Positions 1 to 6,491 are shown, counted from the first letter of the stretch. The stretch: 9,076 nucleotides of DNA from REEB85 sp018971455 (GCA_028871195.1 JAGWNT010000121.1:1-9076); one strand, 5' to 3'. Made by a program: numbers and translations. The notes: generated by a model not told the origin, from the letters alone.

Positions 1-104
1 CGGGGATGTGCGACACGCAGGTGCCGAGCCTGGACGAAGCCGCACCGGGCCATCTGGTGCGCTGCCTCCGCTGGCGAGAGCTCGCATCCGGGCAAGCCGC
101 ATGA
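1..104 (+). CDS. C-terminal end of a dipeptide/oligopeptide ABC transporter ATP-binding protein (DppD/OppD type), partial
   Basis: Only the last 34 codons are present; the reading frame starts at base 3 and ends at the TGA at 102-104. The residues GHLVRC close to the end, with a preceding MCDTQVPSL, match the end of the oligo_HPY C-terminal region of DppD/OppD-type ATPases, where a Cys-containing stretch is followed by GH-x-VRC. The stop overlaps the start codon of the next gene as ATGA (101-104), the usual arrangement of the two paired ATPases of a peptide importer, so translational coupling is likely. The role would be to hydrolyse ATP on the cytoplasmic face of the importer together with the next gene product. 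The Walker motifs are outside the window, so the family call rests on this short tail and on the neighbour. Confidence 0.75.
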   Translation, partial: GMCDTQVPSLDEAAPGHLVRCLRWRELASGQAA

Positions 105-1102
105 GCGTCGGGGCCGAGACGATTCTTGAAGTCCTGGAACTGCGAAAATGGTTCTCGGTTGGCGGCGGCGTTCTCTCCGGCGCCAAGAGTACACTGAAGG
201 CTGTGGACGGCGTCTCCTTCAGCATCAACCGCGGCGAGATCCTCGGCCTTGTCGGCGAATCCGGATCGGGCAAGACGAGCGTTGGCCGCACCATCCTCCG
301 CCTCGCCGAGCCCACGGGCGGCACGATCCGGTTCCGCGGCCAGGACATCACGCACATCTCCCGCGGCGCATTGCGGTCGATCCGGCCCAAGATGCAATTG
401 GTGTTTCAGGACCCGTTCGCCTCGCTCAATCCACGCATGACGGTCGGCCGCATTGTCGGCGCTCCGCTGATGATCCACGAGCCGGGCCTCGGTCGGGCCG
501 AGCGCGCGCGCCGCGTCGGGGAGATGTTGCAGACCGTCGGCCTCTCGCCGGGACATGCGGAGCGCTATCCGCACGAATTCTCCGGCGGTCAGAGACAGCG
601 CGTCGGCATTGCCCGGGCCCTCATGCTCGCACCGGAATTCCTGGTTGCCGACGAACCGGTCTCGGCCCTCGATGTGTCGATCCAGGCGCAGATCATCAAC
701 CTGCTGCTCGACCTGCGGGCGCGGCTTTCCCTTGCCATCCTCTTCATATCGCACGATCTGGCGGTGGTTGGTCATGTCTGCGACCGCGTGGCCGTCATGT
801 ATCTGGGCCGCCTGGTGGAGACGGCGGCAACCGCCGAGTTGTTTGCCAACCCGCGCCATCCCTACACGGAGGCGCTGTTCTCCGCCGCGCCCGACCCCGA
901 CCCGGAGATCAAACGCGCCCGCGTCATCCTCACCGGCGACATTCCCAGCCCGATCAATCCGCCGACAGGCTGCGTGTTCCGCACCCGTTGCCGCTACGCA
1001 CTGCCCGCCTGTGCCGAGGCCGTCCCGCCGCTCCGGACCGTCGGCCCGGGTCACCAATCCGCGTGCATCCGCGACGACCTCTCCCTGCAACCGGCGATCT
1101 AG
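101..1102 (+). CDS. Dipeptide/oligopeptide ABC transporter ATP-binding protein (DppF/OppF type)
   Basis: A 333-residue ATPase that powers uptake of peptides or related substrates through an inner-membrane permease pair. All nucleotide-binding motifs are visible: Walker A GESGSGKTS at residues 52-60 (K58), the Q-loop at Q103 in VFQDPFASLNP, the signature SGGQ at 161-164, Walker B with D184 and E185 in VADEPVSALD, and the H-loop His218 in FISHDLAVV. The last 50 residues contain the oligo_HPY region with the CVFRTRCRYA cysteine motif that is specific to the Dpp/Opp/Nik families. The ATG at 101 is chosen because it overlaps the stop of the preceding ATPase gene (ATGA); an in-frame ATG at 8 would overlap that gene deeply. 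The length is normal. The substrate cannot be told from this subunit; permeases and binding protein should lie to the left, outside the window. Confidence 0.93.
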   Translation: MSVGAETILEVLELRKWFSVGGGVLSGAKSTLKAVDGVSFSINRGEILGLVGESGSGKTSVGRTILRLAEPTGGTIRFRGQDITHISRGALRSIRPKMQLVFQDPFASLNPRMTVGRIVGAPLMIHEPGLGRAERARRVGEMLQTVGLSPGHAERYPHEFSGGQRQRVGIARALMLAPEFLVADEPVSALDVSIQAQIINLLLDLRARLSLAILFISHDLAVVGHVCDRVAVMYLGRLVETAATAELFANPRHPYTEALFSAAPDPDPEIKRARVILTGDIPSPINPPTGCVFRTRCRYALPACAEAVPPLRTVGPGHQSACIRDDLSLQPAI

Positions 1103-1133
1103 CTGCGACAGACTGGCGGCCCGAAACGATCCC

Positions 1134-1146
1134 AGCCGAAGCGGCT
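1134..1146. terminator. Short hairpin between convergent genes, possible weak terminator
   Basis: AGCCG and CGGCT (1134-1138 and 1142-1146) form a perfect 5-base-pair stem with a 3-base loop in the 48-base gap between the convergent ATPase and VIT-VWA genes. The position is right for a shared terminator, but there is no T tract on either side, so intrinsic termination is doubtful. Confidence 0.25.
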
Positions 1147-1150
1147 TGCG

Positions 1151-3148
1151 CTACAGCCCCAACGCTGTCGCGGCGCGCTTCACCGCCTTGGGATCGAGAC
1201 CCTCAAGCACCGATCGTGCAATCCGCGCCGCGGACCGCTTCCACATGCCGAGCGATTGCGCCATGAGCGCCAACACGATGGCCGCCGGGTTGCGCCCGGG
1301 TCCGCACAGCGCCAGCACCTCAGGACGTGTCGCCGCTTTCAGCACGCTGTCGGCGATCTCGGCGGGCAATTGACCCAGCTCGCCTCGGCGTAGTCCTTCG
1401 GGATCACGTGCCCAGTCAATGCGCGCCGCAAGGGCGGCAAGAGGTGGAGCTGCCACCTCCGCAGCGATGTGACGGAGGAACGACAGAGATTCCGGAACCG
1501 TCGGCACCATCGGCGCACGGATCGATGCCATCATCCTGGACAACGTTCCAGCAACGGGAGGGGCCAGGCGATATGCCATACCCCCACTGCGTGCGGCCGG
1601 TTCCATCAGCGCGATCTTGCGCTGAACAGGTAACCCTTCCTGAACCGCGCCGGCTTCGTCGACCAAGACTAGGCTTGTCAGATGGCAGACAATACCATGA
1701 TCGGCCGCGACCGTCGCCGCCTGCTCTTCCGGCAATCCGGGCAATGCGACCGCCGCGGCCAGAGCGCCGATGGCCTGATCGAGGGCGGAAGGCGCAATCG
1801 TTGTCCGCTCCTGAGACCACTCGGCAGTCACCAGCGCCCCGCCGATGAAAGTCGAGGTCCTGCCGAGCGGCCAAGAGGTGTTTGCAAAATCCAGCGCCGG
1901 CCGCCGCGCGGAGGCGATAGCGGACTGCACCGCGCCGGCAGGATCGTCTTCTCCGGTCACGAGGAATATCTCGCCGCCGGTAAGTGCCGCGAGACGACCG
2001 ACATTGGCCTCCAGCGCGTCGTCGCCCACCAGGACCACCGTGAACCGCCGCCCGGTATTGGCAAGCGCCTGAACGTCGAGCGCATGGCTCAGCCCGTCGG
2101 TGACGAGAATGATTTCCCGCGCCGACGAATTGCTGAGGACCGTGGCGAGCGCGCCGCCGATCTCGGTTCCGCCCGCGGGGTCTTCCAACCGGCCGACATC
2201 TTCTGCCAACGGGATATCCGGTCCCGAGATGCGCTGACAGGAATTGTCAAACTGCCACAGCTCAACCCGGTCGCGTGGCTTGAGCGCCAACGCTGCCTTG
2301 ACGAGGCCGGCCTTGACCGCCTGATGCTTGGTGAATTCTCCCATCACGCCTTGCAGTGACGTGCCGTCTGCCATCGAGCCGGATCGGTCGACGAGCACGG
2401 CAGCCGCAATGTCGACGTCGCCCACAGCATCGGGCGCCACAGTCACCGTGACAATCCGTCCGTCAGCCGCGCGGCCTCGGCGTGCTCCCCAGATGTCGCC
2501 CGAGACCTCGATATCAACCGGGGCATTGAGCCGCAGCCTGGTCTTCCCCTCGGCCAGGCCTCGCACCCTGGCATTGACGCCCTCTGCGTCGACCTCGATC
2601 TCCGCCTCATGACTCACACGCGGCGACGTGACGAGGTCGTCGGCATCGCTGAACGGCGAGCAGCCATAGACGTCGCCCAGAGTGACCGGGATGCGCAGCA
2701 GCGCCTTGCCCGCGCCTTGCGGTGCCAATGGCAGGATCCAGCTATGGCTGACCGTGATCTCTTCGCCCGGCGGAATGTGGGTGACAGACAGCATGTGGAC
2801 GCCGCGCACCAGCTCTTCGTGCAGGATCGCGGTCTTCCCTTCGTCGACCGCGCGCTCGTACGTCTCCCGTGCCTCCATGCGCGCTTGGGCTCGGGCCAAC
2901 AGCTGGCGTTCGCCGATCTGAGCCGAGAGCCGGCAAAGCGTTGCATGGACCGGGACCGGGAAGGTGATCGTCGCCTCGATCGAACTCTCCTCGCCATTGC
3001 GGAATTGCTGTTCGCGGGTGACGAGCGCCAATCCGCCGCGGACAAGAACCCGTATCCGCTCACCGACGAGTGGGATCCTGGAGCCCTCCGGGGCGTCTCC
3101 TCTCAGGTATTGGGAGGCGAGCTGGCCGGATACGAAGGGGTTAAACAT
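1151..3148 (-). CDS. VIT domain plus VWA domain protein
   Basis: A 665-residue protein with the order seen in inter-alpha-trypsin-inhibitor-like proteins. An N-terminal VIT domain (about residues 20-140, beta-rich, with YERAVDEGKTAIL and the typical IPPGEEI stretch) is followed by a VWA domain. The MIDAS site is complete: DRSGS at 254-258 (D254, S256, S258), T328 in GGTEIG, and D351 in VTDG, so divalent-metal-dependent ligand binding is expected. The last 200 residues are alanine-rich and helical with no domain I recognise. No signal peptide or membrane segment is visible, so it is probably cytoplasmic. The ATG at 3148 is preferred over the ATG at 3157 because GGAGG lies 9 bases before it and directly abuts the other; this start overlaps the upstream regulator stop by 8 bases (ATGTTTAA). 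The cellular role is unknown; a scaffold or stress function is only inference. Confidence 0.85.
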   Translation of the reverse strand: MFNPFVSGQLASQYLRGDAPEGSRIPLVGERIRVLVRGGLALVTREQQFRNGEESSIEATITFPVPVHATLCRLSAQIGERQLLARAQARMEARETYERAVDEGKTAILHEELVRGVHMLSVTHIPPGEEITVSHSWILPLAPQGAGKALLRIPVTLGDVYGCSPFSDADDLVTSPRVSHEAEIEVDAEGVNARVRGLAEGKTRLRLNAPVDIEVSGDIWGARRGRAADGRIVTVTVAPDAVGDVDIAAAVLVDRSGSMADGTSLQGVMGEFTKHQAVKAGLVKAALALKPRDRVELWQFDNSCQRISGPDIPLAEDVGRLEDPAGGTEIGGALATVLSNSSAREIILVTDGLSHALDVQALANTGRRFTVVLVGDDALEANVGRLAALTGGEIFLVTGEDDPAGAVQSAIASARRPALDFANTSWPLGRTSTFIGGALVTAEWSQERTTIAPSALDQAIGALAAAVALPGLPEEQAATVAADHGIVCHLTSLVLVDEAGAVQEGLPVQRKIALMEPAARSGGMAYRLAPPVAGTLSRMMASIRAPMVPTVPESLSFLRHIAAEVAAPPLAALAARIDWARDPEGLRRGELGQLPAEIADSVLKAATRPEVLALCGPGRNPAAIVLALMAQSLGMWKRSAARIARSVLEGLDPKAVKRAATALGL

Positions 3149-3503
3149 CGGTGTCATCCTCCGGGGCGATCAGATTGAGAGTCTGTTTGAGCGTTTCGGC
3201 GATCCGCTCTGGCTTGAGCGGCCGTTCGAGTTTCGTCTGGTCGACGATCAGGGTGATCCCGGGCGCGATCGGCACGGGAACGCCGCCATCGGCGGCGCCC
3301 GCGACAAGCTCCTTCGCCCTGGCGGCAGACAGGCCGAGCCCGCGCAACGACAGGTATCGCCGGATGCCGTTGAGATGGTCCTCGCCATAATCCGCGTTGG
3401 CCCGACCGCCGCGCGGCGGCGGGATGACGCCCTCGGCGACCAGGAAGCGGACAAAACGCGCCGTCACCCGCTCGTCCTCCGCCTCGGCCAAGAGGTCCGT
3501 CAT
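3141..3503 (-). CDS. MerR-like winged-helix transcriptional regulator
   Basis: A small 120-residue protein. Its N-terminal half reads as a MerR-type HTH: a first helix TARFVRFLVAEGVIPPP, then a wing RGGRANADYGEDHL, then GIRRYLSLRGLGLSAARAKEL, which corresponds to the LxxIRxLxxxGLSLxEI region of the family. No C-terminal effector domain or cysteine cluster is seen, so it is unlikely to be a metal sensor like MerR itself. I choose the ATG at 3503, with AGG five bases upstream, over the in-frame GTG at 3509, which has no Shine-Dalgarno sequence. It overlaps the VIT-VWA gene by 8 bases, so the two are co-translated and it probably controls its own operon through the palindromes just upstream (3524-3600). 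Confidence 0.75.
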   Translation of the reverse strand: MTDLLAEAEDERVTARFVRFLVAEGVIPPPRGGRANADYGEDHLNGIRRYLSLRGLGLSAARAKELVAGAADGGVPVPIAPGITLIVDQTKLERPLKPERIAETLKQTLNLIAPEDDTDV

Positions 3504-3523
3504 GTTCACCTGGCAACGCCTTA

Positions 3524-3540
3524 TGACAGTTCTACTGTCA
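3524..3540. promoter_or_regulatory. Palindrome upstream of the MerR-like gene, operator candidate 1
   Basis: TGACAGT and ACTGTCA form a perfect 7-base-pair inverted repeat around a 3-base centre, 20 bases upstream of the chosen start codon of the MerR-like gene. On the minus strand the sequence begins TTGACA, which resembles a -35 element, but no good -10 follows at 17-19 bases. It shares GACA-N7-TGTC with the second palindrome at 3575-3597. Binding by the adjacent regulator is inferred from position and symmetry. Confidence 0.5.
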
Positions 3541-3574
3541 ATAGATGAGGGCGAGCTGGCGATCCGTCAAGCCA

Positions 3575-3597
3575 TTTCGACAAATTTATTGTCGAAA
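3575..3597. promoter_or_regulatory. Palindrome in the merR-arsR intergenic region, operator candidate 2
   Basis: TTTCGACAA and TTGTCGAAA form a perfect 9-base-pair inverted repeat with an AT-only 5-base spacer. It lies in the divergent region between the MerR-like gene and the ArsR-type gene, within an AT-rich patch that stands out from the GC-rich surroundings. The GACA-N7-TGTC core has the same spacing as in the palindrome at 3524-3540. There is no T tract, which argues for a protein-binding site rather than a terminator. Confidence 0.5.
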
Positions 3598-3719
3598 GAA
3601 ATCCGGAGCGATCGTCGAGACGCGCGCCTAGGACGCCGCCGCGGCCGCAGGCGGCCGCCGCTCGCCACCTGCTCCGATCTGGCATCCAGGCGCGGTTGAC
3701 TGCGATCCGTCCTGACCAG

Positions 3720-3748
3720 TTGACGTTTGCGCTCCGCGGAGCAATACT
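3720..3748 (+). promoter_or_regulatory. Candidate sigma-70-type promoter of the arsR-SRPBCC operon
   Basis: TTGACG (3720-3725) and AATACT (3743-3748) are separated by 17 bases, five and four matches to the -35 and -10 consensus. The spacer contains a perfect 12-base palindrome GCTCCGCGGAGC (3731-3742). Transcription would start at about 3755, essentially at the ATG at 3756, so the message would be leaderless; no Shine-Dalgarno sequence precedes that ATG, which agrees. Confidence 0.5.
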
Positions 3749-3767
3749 TAAGCAAATGCTACAGTAT
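3744..3767. promoter_or_regulatory. 24-base dyad over the -10 element and start codon, ArsR-type operator candidate
   Basis: ATACT (3744-3748) pairs with AGTAT (3763-3767), and AGCA (3751-3754) with TGCT (3757-3760); both pairs share the same centre, at 3755/3756. That gives 9 of 11 symmetric positions around a two-base centre. ArsR-family repressors typically bind such imperfect inverted repeats overlapping the -10 region of their own promoter, so autorepression by the gene that starts here is a reasonable inference. Confidence 0.5.
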
Positions 3768-4088
3768 CAACCCGAGCCGCTTAGCCTGGCGTTTCAGGCG
3801 ATGTCCGACCCTGGTCGCCGCGCGATGCTCGAACGCCTGAGCGTCGGGCCAGCCTCCGTAAGCGAACTGGCCAGGCCCCTGCCGATGACTTTGTCTGCCG
3901 TCGTCCAGCATCTGAAGGTCCTGGAAGACGCCAAGCTTGTGAGGAGCGAGAAGCTGGGCCGCGTGCGCATGTGCAGGCTCGACGTCGGAACGATGACCCA
4001 GGTTGAACGCTGGATCGCTGAGCGCAAGCGTTTCTGGGAGCAGCAGTACGATCAGTTGGAGGCCTACCTGGCCCGAACCGCAACCTAG
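3756..4088 (+). CDS. ArsR-family winged-helix repressor
   Basis: A 110-residue protein matching the non-metal ArsR/SmtB branch that is paired with SRPBCC proteins. The start LSLAFQAMSDPGRRAMLERL corresponds to the family opening LDxxFxALADPTRRAMLExL; the winged helix follows with SVSELARPLPMTLSAVVQHL as the HTH and RSEKLGRVRMCRLD as the wing. The metal-binding ELCVCDL box of arsenic and cadmium sensors is absent, so an organic or no ligand is likely. The ATG at 3756 is preferred over the in-frame TTG at 3696, because the extra 20 residues are not family-like and a promoter and dyad lie directly over 3756. It is transcribed with the next gene (11-base gap) and probably represses both. Confidence 0.88.
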   Translation: MLQYQPEPLSLAFQAMSDPGRRAMLERLSVGPASVSELARPLPMTLSAVVQHLKVLEDAKLVRSEKLGRVRMCRLDVGTMTQVERWIAERKRFWEQQYDQLEAYLARTAT

Positions 4089-4099
4089 GGGAGAAAACG

Positions 4100-4573
4100 A
4101 TGACCGCGACGAATGCCGCCTTCACGATCGAACGGGTCCTGGGCGCCTCGCCGGCGCGCGTTTTCGCTGCCTACGCCAGGCTTGAGGCAAAGAGCGCCTG
4201 GTTCAAGGCGCCCTCAGACATTGAAATCCTGAATCGTGACCTCGACTTTCGCGTCGGCGGCAAAGAGCGGTTCCACGCCCGTTGGCCAAGCGGGATGGTC
4301 ACCGACTTCCAGGCAGTCTACCATGATATTGTCGGGAACGAGCGCATCATCCTCGTCTACGACCTGTTCAAGGATGCTGAGAAACTCTCGGTTTCTTTGC
4401 AGACGATCGAATTCAGGGCCGAAGGCGACAGAACCCGGCTGATCCACACCGAGCAAGCCTCTTATCTCAGTGGAGGCGACGAGGCGATGAAGGCCCGCGA
4501 GCACGGGACAACATGGCATATTGACAATCTGGTCGCCCTCATCGAGGGGCGCGAGGCGAGAGCGTTCGCATGA
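4100..4573 (+). CDS. SRPBCC / AHSA1-type (Aha1 C-terminal-like) domain protein
   Basis: A 157-residue single-domain protein of the START/Bet v1-like fold. The opening FTIERVLGASPARVFAAYARLEAKSAWF matches the family pattern (fxixRxxxAPxExVFxAxxdpexxxxWf), RVGGKERFHA corresponds to the RxGGxfr strand, and the C-terminal GTTWHIDNLVALIEG is the long helix that closes the hydrophobic pocket. Such proteins bind small hydrophobic ligands; in ArsR-linked pairs the specific ligand or client is generally unknown. The start has a good Shine-Dalgarno sequence, AGGGGAG, 7 bases upstream. The gene is 11 bases downstream of the ArsR repressor and clearly in the same operon. No signal peptide is visible, so it acts in the cytoplasm. 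Confidence 0.87.
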   Translation: MTATNAAFTIERVLGASPARVFAAYARLEAKSAWFKAPSDIEILNRDLDFRVGGKERFHARWPSGMVTDFQAVYHDIVGNERIILVYDLFKDAEKLSVSLQTIEFRAEGDRTRLIHTEQASYLSGGDEAMKAREHGTTWHIDNLVALIEGREARAFA

Positions 4574-4857
4574 TAATCCGGCGCTTCGACCTGGCCGGAA
4601 TGTCAGCGTCTGGGCGCTTGTCGCTCTGGCCTGATCTGCCGGCTTGGGCCGCTATCCGATGTTCATGCGACGATGTCGGCCCGTCCTGCCGTCGCCGACG
4701 GAAGGGACGTCCAGTGCACCCGCAGCTCCCAAGACCGGGCCGGGCATGAACCGCTCGGCTCTCTCAAACCGCACCGATCGTGCGATTCCGTGCGCCAAAG
4801 CACGCGCCGGATCGCTTGCATCGAGCCTACAGCCGGCCGATCTAAGCCGTCGTAAGC
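4574..4857. other. Gene-free stretch of 284 bases
   Basis: I see no credible gene here. Short open frames exist on the plus strand (the longest about 79 codons from a TTG at 4644), but they lack a ribosome binding site and recognisable protein sequence, and run into the terminator-like hairpin. No clear terminator for the SRPBCC gene is seen either. The stretch may be decayed sequence next to the integration point of the mobile element. Confidence 0.5.
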
Positions 4858-4876
4858 AAAAAAGTCCCGAAGGACC
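4858..4876 (-). terminator. Terminator-like hairpin (UUCG loop plus T6), minus strand
   Basis: Read on the minus strand, GTCC (4875-4872), loop TTCG and GGAC (4867-4864) are followed directly by TTTTTT (4863-4858); a G-U pair can extend the stem by one. The stem is short, but a UUCG tetraloop with a run of six T is a classic intrinsic terminator. It lies 36 bases downstream of the 3' end of the tRNA-like element on the same strand. Confidence 0.55.
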
Positions 4877-4911
4877 GCACTAATTTGTTGATTTTATTGA
4901 GGAAATCTCGA

Positions 4912-4995
4912 GCTGGCGAAATGATTCGAACCCTCGACCCCAACCTTGGCAAGGTGCCCCACGCCCTTCTCTGGACTTCGATCCGCTTCGCCAGC
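4912..4995 (-). tRNA. Atypical tRNA-Gly(GCC)-like gene or tRNA remnant, likely integration site
   Basis: On the minus strand the 84-base element begins GCTGGCG and ends CGCCAGC, a perfect 7-base-pair acceptor stem that can extend to 9. The anticodon loop TTGCCAA (anticodon GCC) and the box GGTTCGAATC are as in bacterial tRNA-Gly(GCC), and the variable-loop region GGGGTCGAGGG is nearly so. Abnormal points: about 31 bases instead of 19 between the acceptor and anticodon stems, no normal D-stem, a weak anticodon stem (three pairs next to the loop), a G-A mismatch in the T stem, and no encoded CCA (CGA follows the discriminator T). A terminator-like hairpin follows, suggesting transcription. It could be a diverged functional tRNA, a pseudogene, or an att-site remnant carried by the adjacent element. 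Confidence 0.45.
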
Positions 4996-5084
4996 CTGCG
5001 AAAAATTACGATAAAACAGAATACTATTTGACACCTGAGCCGCCGCGTTTACGCCCGATCTGCCTCTGACTTGCTACGAACTGA

Positions 5085-5113
5085 TTGGAATTAGCTTCGA
5101 TCGAGGGTATGAT
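5085..5113 (+). promoter_or_regulatory. Candidate promoter of the integrase gene
   Basis: TTGGAA (5085-5090) and TATGAT (5108-5113) are spaced by 17 bases, with four and five matches to the -35 and -10 consensus. The expected transcription start is near 5120, about 30 bases before the integrase start codon. Confidence 0.55.
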
Positions 5114-5114
5114 A

Positions 5115-5128
5115 GATTAGTTCTAATC
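5115..5128. promoter_or_regulatory. Palindrome at the expected integrase transcription start
   Basis: GATTAG and CTAATC form a perfect 6-base-pair inverted repeat with a TT centre, directly after the candidate -10 element. This is where a repressor or an integrase/excisionase protein could shut off the integrase promoter. The protein that binds is unknown. Confidence 0.4.
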
Positions 5129-5150
5129 ATATTTCCAGCAGGTGCTTGAT

Positions 5151-6491
5151 ATGGCTGCGGAAAAGCTCACAAAGCGGATCGTCGATGGCCTCAAGGCTCC
5201 GAAACCTTCGGAGGTTGGGGTCAAGGTTCGGGAGACTTTCGTGTGGGATAAGGAGCTGCGCGGCTTCGGCGTTCAGGTCATGCCGTCGGGCCTGAAAAGC
5301 TTCGTCATCCAGTATCGCACGACCGAAGGCAGGCTGCGCCGCTCGGTCATCGGCCGCTTCGGCCTGATGACCGTCGAGGAAGCCCGCGACCTCGCCCATG
5401 AAAAACTGGTTGCCGTATCAAAGGGCATCGACCCGGTCGCCGCCGAAGCGGAGACTGGCGACCGCATCACCGTCGCCGAACTTTGCGACTGGTATCTGAC
5501 CGACGCCGAGGCAGGCCGGATACTCGGTCGGCGGCGGAGGCCGATCAAGACCTCCACCCTGGCGATGGATCGCAGCCGCATCGAGTCTCATATCAAGCCC
5601 CTGCTCGGGCGCCGGCAGATCGGCGCCCTCAAGCTCGGCGACATCGAGACGGCCCAGGCGGACATCGCGGCCGGCAAGACCGCGAAGGTGCGCAAGGGCA
5701 GTCGCGGCGGCGCGACCACCGGCGGCGAAGGCGTCGCCGGCCGGACCCTTTCGACGCTGCACGCGATCTTCGAGCATGCGGTGCGGGTCGGCAAAATCCC
5801 GAGCAACCCCGCCAAGGGCGTGCGCCGGCTCGCCAGCACACCGCGCGAACGACGACTCAGTCGCGCCGAGATCGAGCGTCTGGGCAAGACGCTGCGCGAG
5901 GCCGCTCAGGATGGCGAGCACCCGACCGGGCTCGCGGCGATCCGCTTCCTGCTGCTGAGCGGCTTCCGTCGCATGGAAGGGCTCGGCGTCCAGCGGCCTT
6001 GGATCGACGAGGAGGAAGGCGCGATCCGCTTCCCCGATACCAAGAGCGGCGCGCAGAACCGCGTGATTGGGCAGGCCGCCCTCGACCTCCTGCTCGATCA
6101 GCCGAAGGCGAAGTCGCCGTTCTTCTTTCCGGCCGACTGGGGCGAAGGGCATTTTATCGGCGTCGTCCGCGTGCTCGACCGTATCTGCGATCGCGCCAAG
6201 CTCGCCGACGTCACCCCGCACACGCTGCGCCACACCTTCGCGAGCCTCGCCGGCGATCTCGGCTTCTCCGAGCTGACCATCGCCGCGCTCTTGGGGCACG
6301 CGTCGCGCGGCGTCACCCAACGCTACGTTCACATCGACGAGGCGCTGCGAATGGCGGCCGATCGCATCGCTGAGGAGATGGCCGATATTCTCGACGGCAA
6401 GGGGACGATCGTCCGCCCGCGCCGGCGTGGCGGGCGCGATTCGGAGGAATCCCAGGCAACGGACGAAAGGGCGCTCCAGACGGCGTCGTGA
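5151..6491 (+). CDS. Tyrosine-type site-specific recombinase (integrase with N-terminal Arm-binding DUF4102 domain)
   Basis: A 446-residue phage/genomic-island integrase of the P4/prophage-CP4-like group. The N-terminal Arm-DNA-binding domain (about residues 1-90) shows LTKRIVDGLKAP, LRGFGVQVMPSGLKSFVIQYR and VIGRFGLMTVEEARDLA, as in DUF4102 integrases. A core-binding SAM-like domain follows (about 105-225). The catalytic domain holds the complete set: R273 in SGFRRME, K298 in DTKSG, H357 and R360 in HTLRH, H383 in LLGHAS, and Y392 in QRYVH. The enzyme should therefore be active in integrating and excising the element at an att site. I prefer the ATG at 5151, with AGG 8 bases upstream, over the GTG at 5142. 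The C-terminal tail of about 30 residues is charged and disordered. The nearby tRNA-like element is the obvious att candidate. Confidence 0.95.
   Translation: MAAEKLTKRIVDGLKAPKPSEVGVKVRETFVWDKELRGFGVQVMPSGLKSFVIQYRTTEGRLRRSVIGRFGLMTVEEARDLAHEKLVAVSKGIDPVAAEAETGDRITVAELCDWYLTDAEAGRILGRRRRPIKTSTLAMDRSRIESHIKPLLGRRQIGALKLGDIETAQADIAAGKTAKVRKGSRGGATTGGEGVAGRTLSTLHAIFEHAVRVGKIPSNPAKGVRRLASTPRERRLSRAEIERLGKTLREAAQDGEHPTGLAAIRFLLLSGFRRMEGLGVQRPWIDEEEGAIRFPDTKSGAQNRVIGQAALDLLLDQPKAKSPFFFPADWGEGHFIGVVRVLDRICDRAKLADVTPHTLRHTFASLAGDLGFSELTIAALLGHASRGVTQRYVHIDEALRMAADRIAEEMADILDGKGTIVRPRRRGGRDSEESQATDERALQTAS

Noticed and set aside
148..1373. Two further plus-strand open frames (148-1266 and 555-1373) within the ABC ATPase gene
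   Set aside because: Arginine- and proline-rich translations typical of frame-shifted GC-rich coding DNA; the real frame has all the ATPase motifs.
1682..3178. Plus-strand open frames (for example 1682-2359 and 2609-3178) opposite the VIT-VWA gene
   Set aside because: They are antisense to a well supported gene and have no recognisable domains or ribosome binding sites.
4767..4779. The 13-base sequence GCACCGATCGTGC occurs both here and at about 1208-1220
   Set aside because: One copy is inside the VIT-VWA coding sequence, and the flanks are unrelated apart from a few bases; probably chance in GC-rich DNA.
4644..4883. A 79-codon plus-strand open frame from a TTG after the SRPBCC gene
   Set aside because: No ribosome binding site, no recognisable sequence, and it runs through the minus-strand terminator-like hairpin.
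4912..4995. Reading the tRNA-like element on the plus strand (anticodon GGC) or as a class II tRNA with a long variable arm
   Set aside because: On the plus strand the T arm has no G53-C61 pair and does not fold. As a class II tRNA no anticodon loop with T33 fits in the 5' half. The minus-strand Gly-like reading is better.
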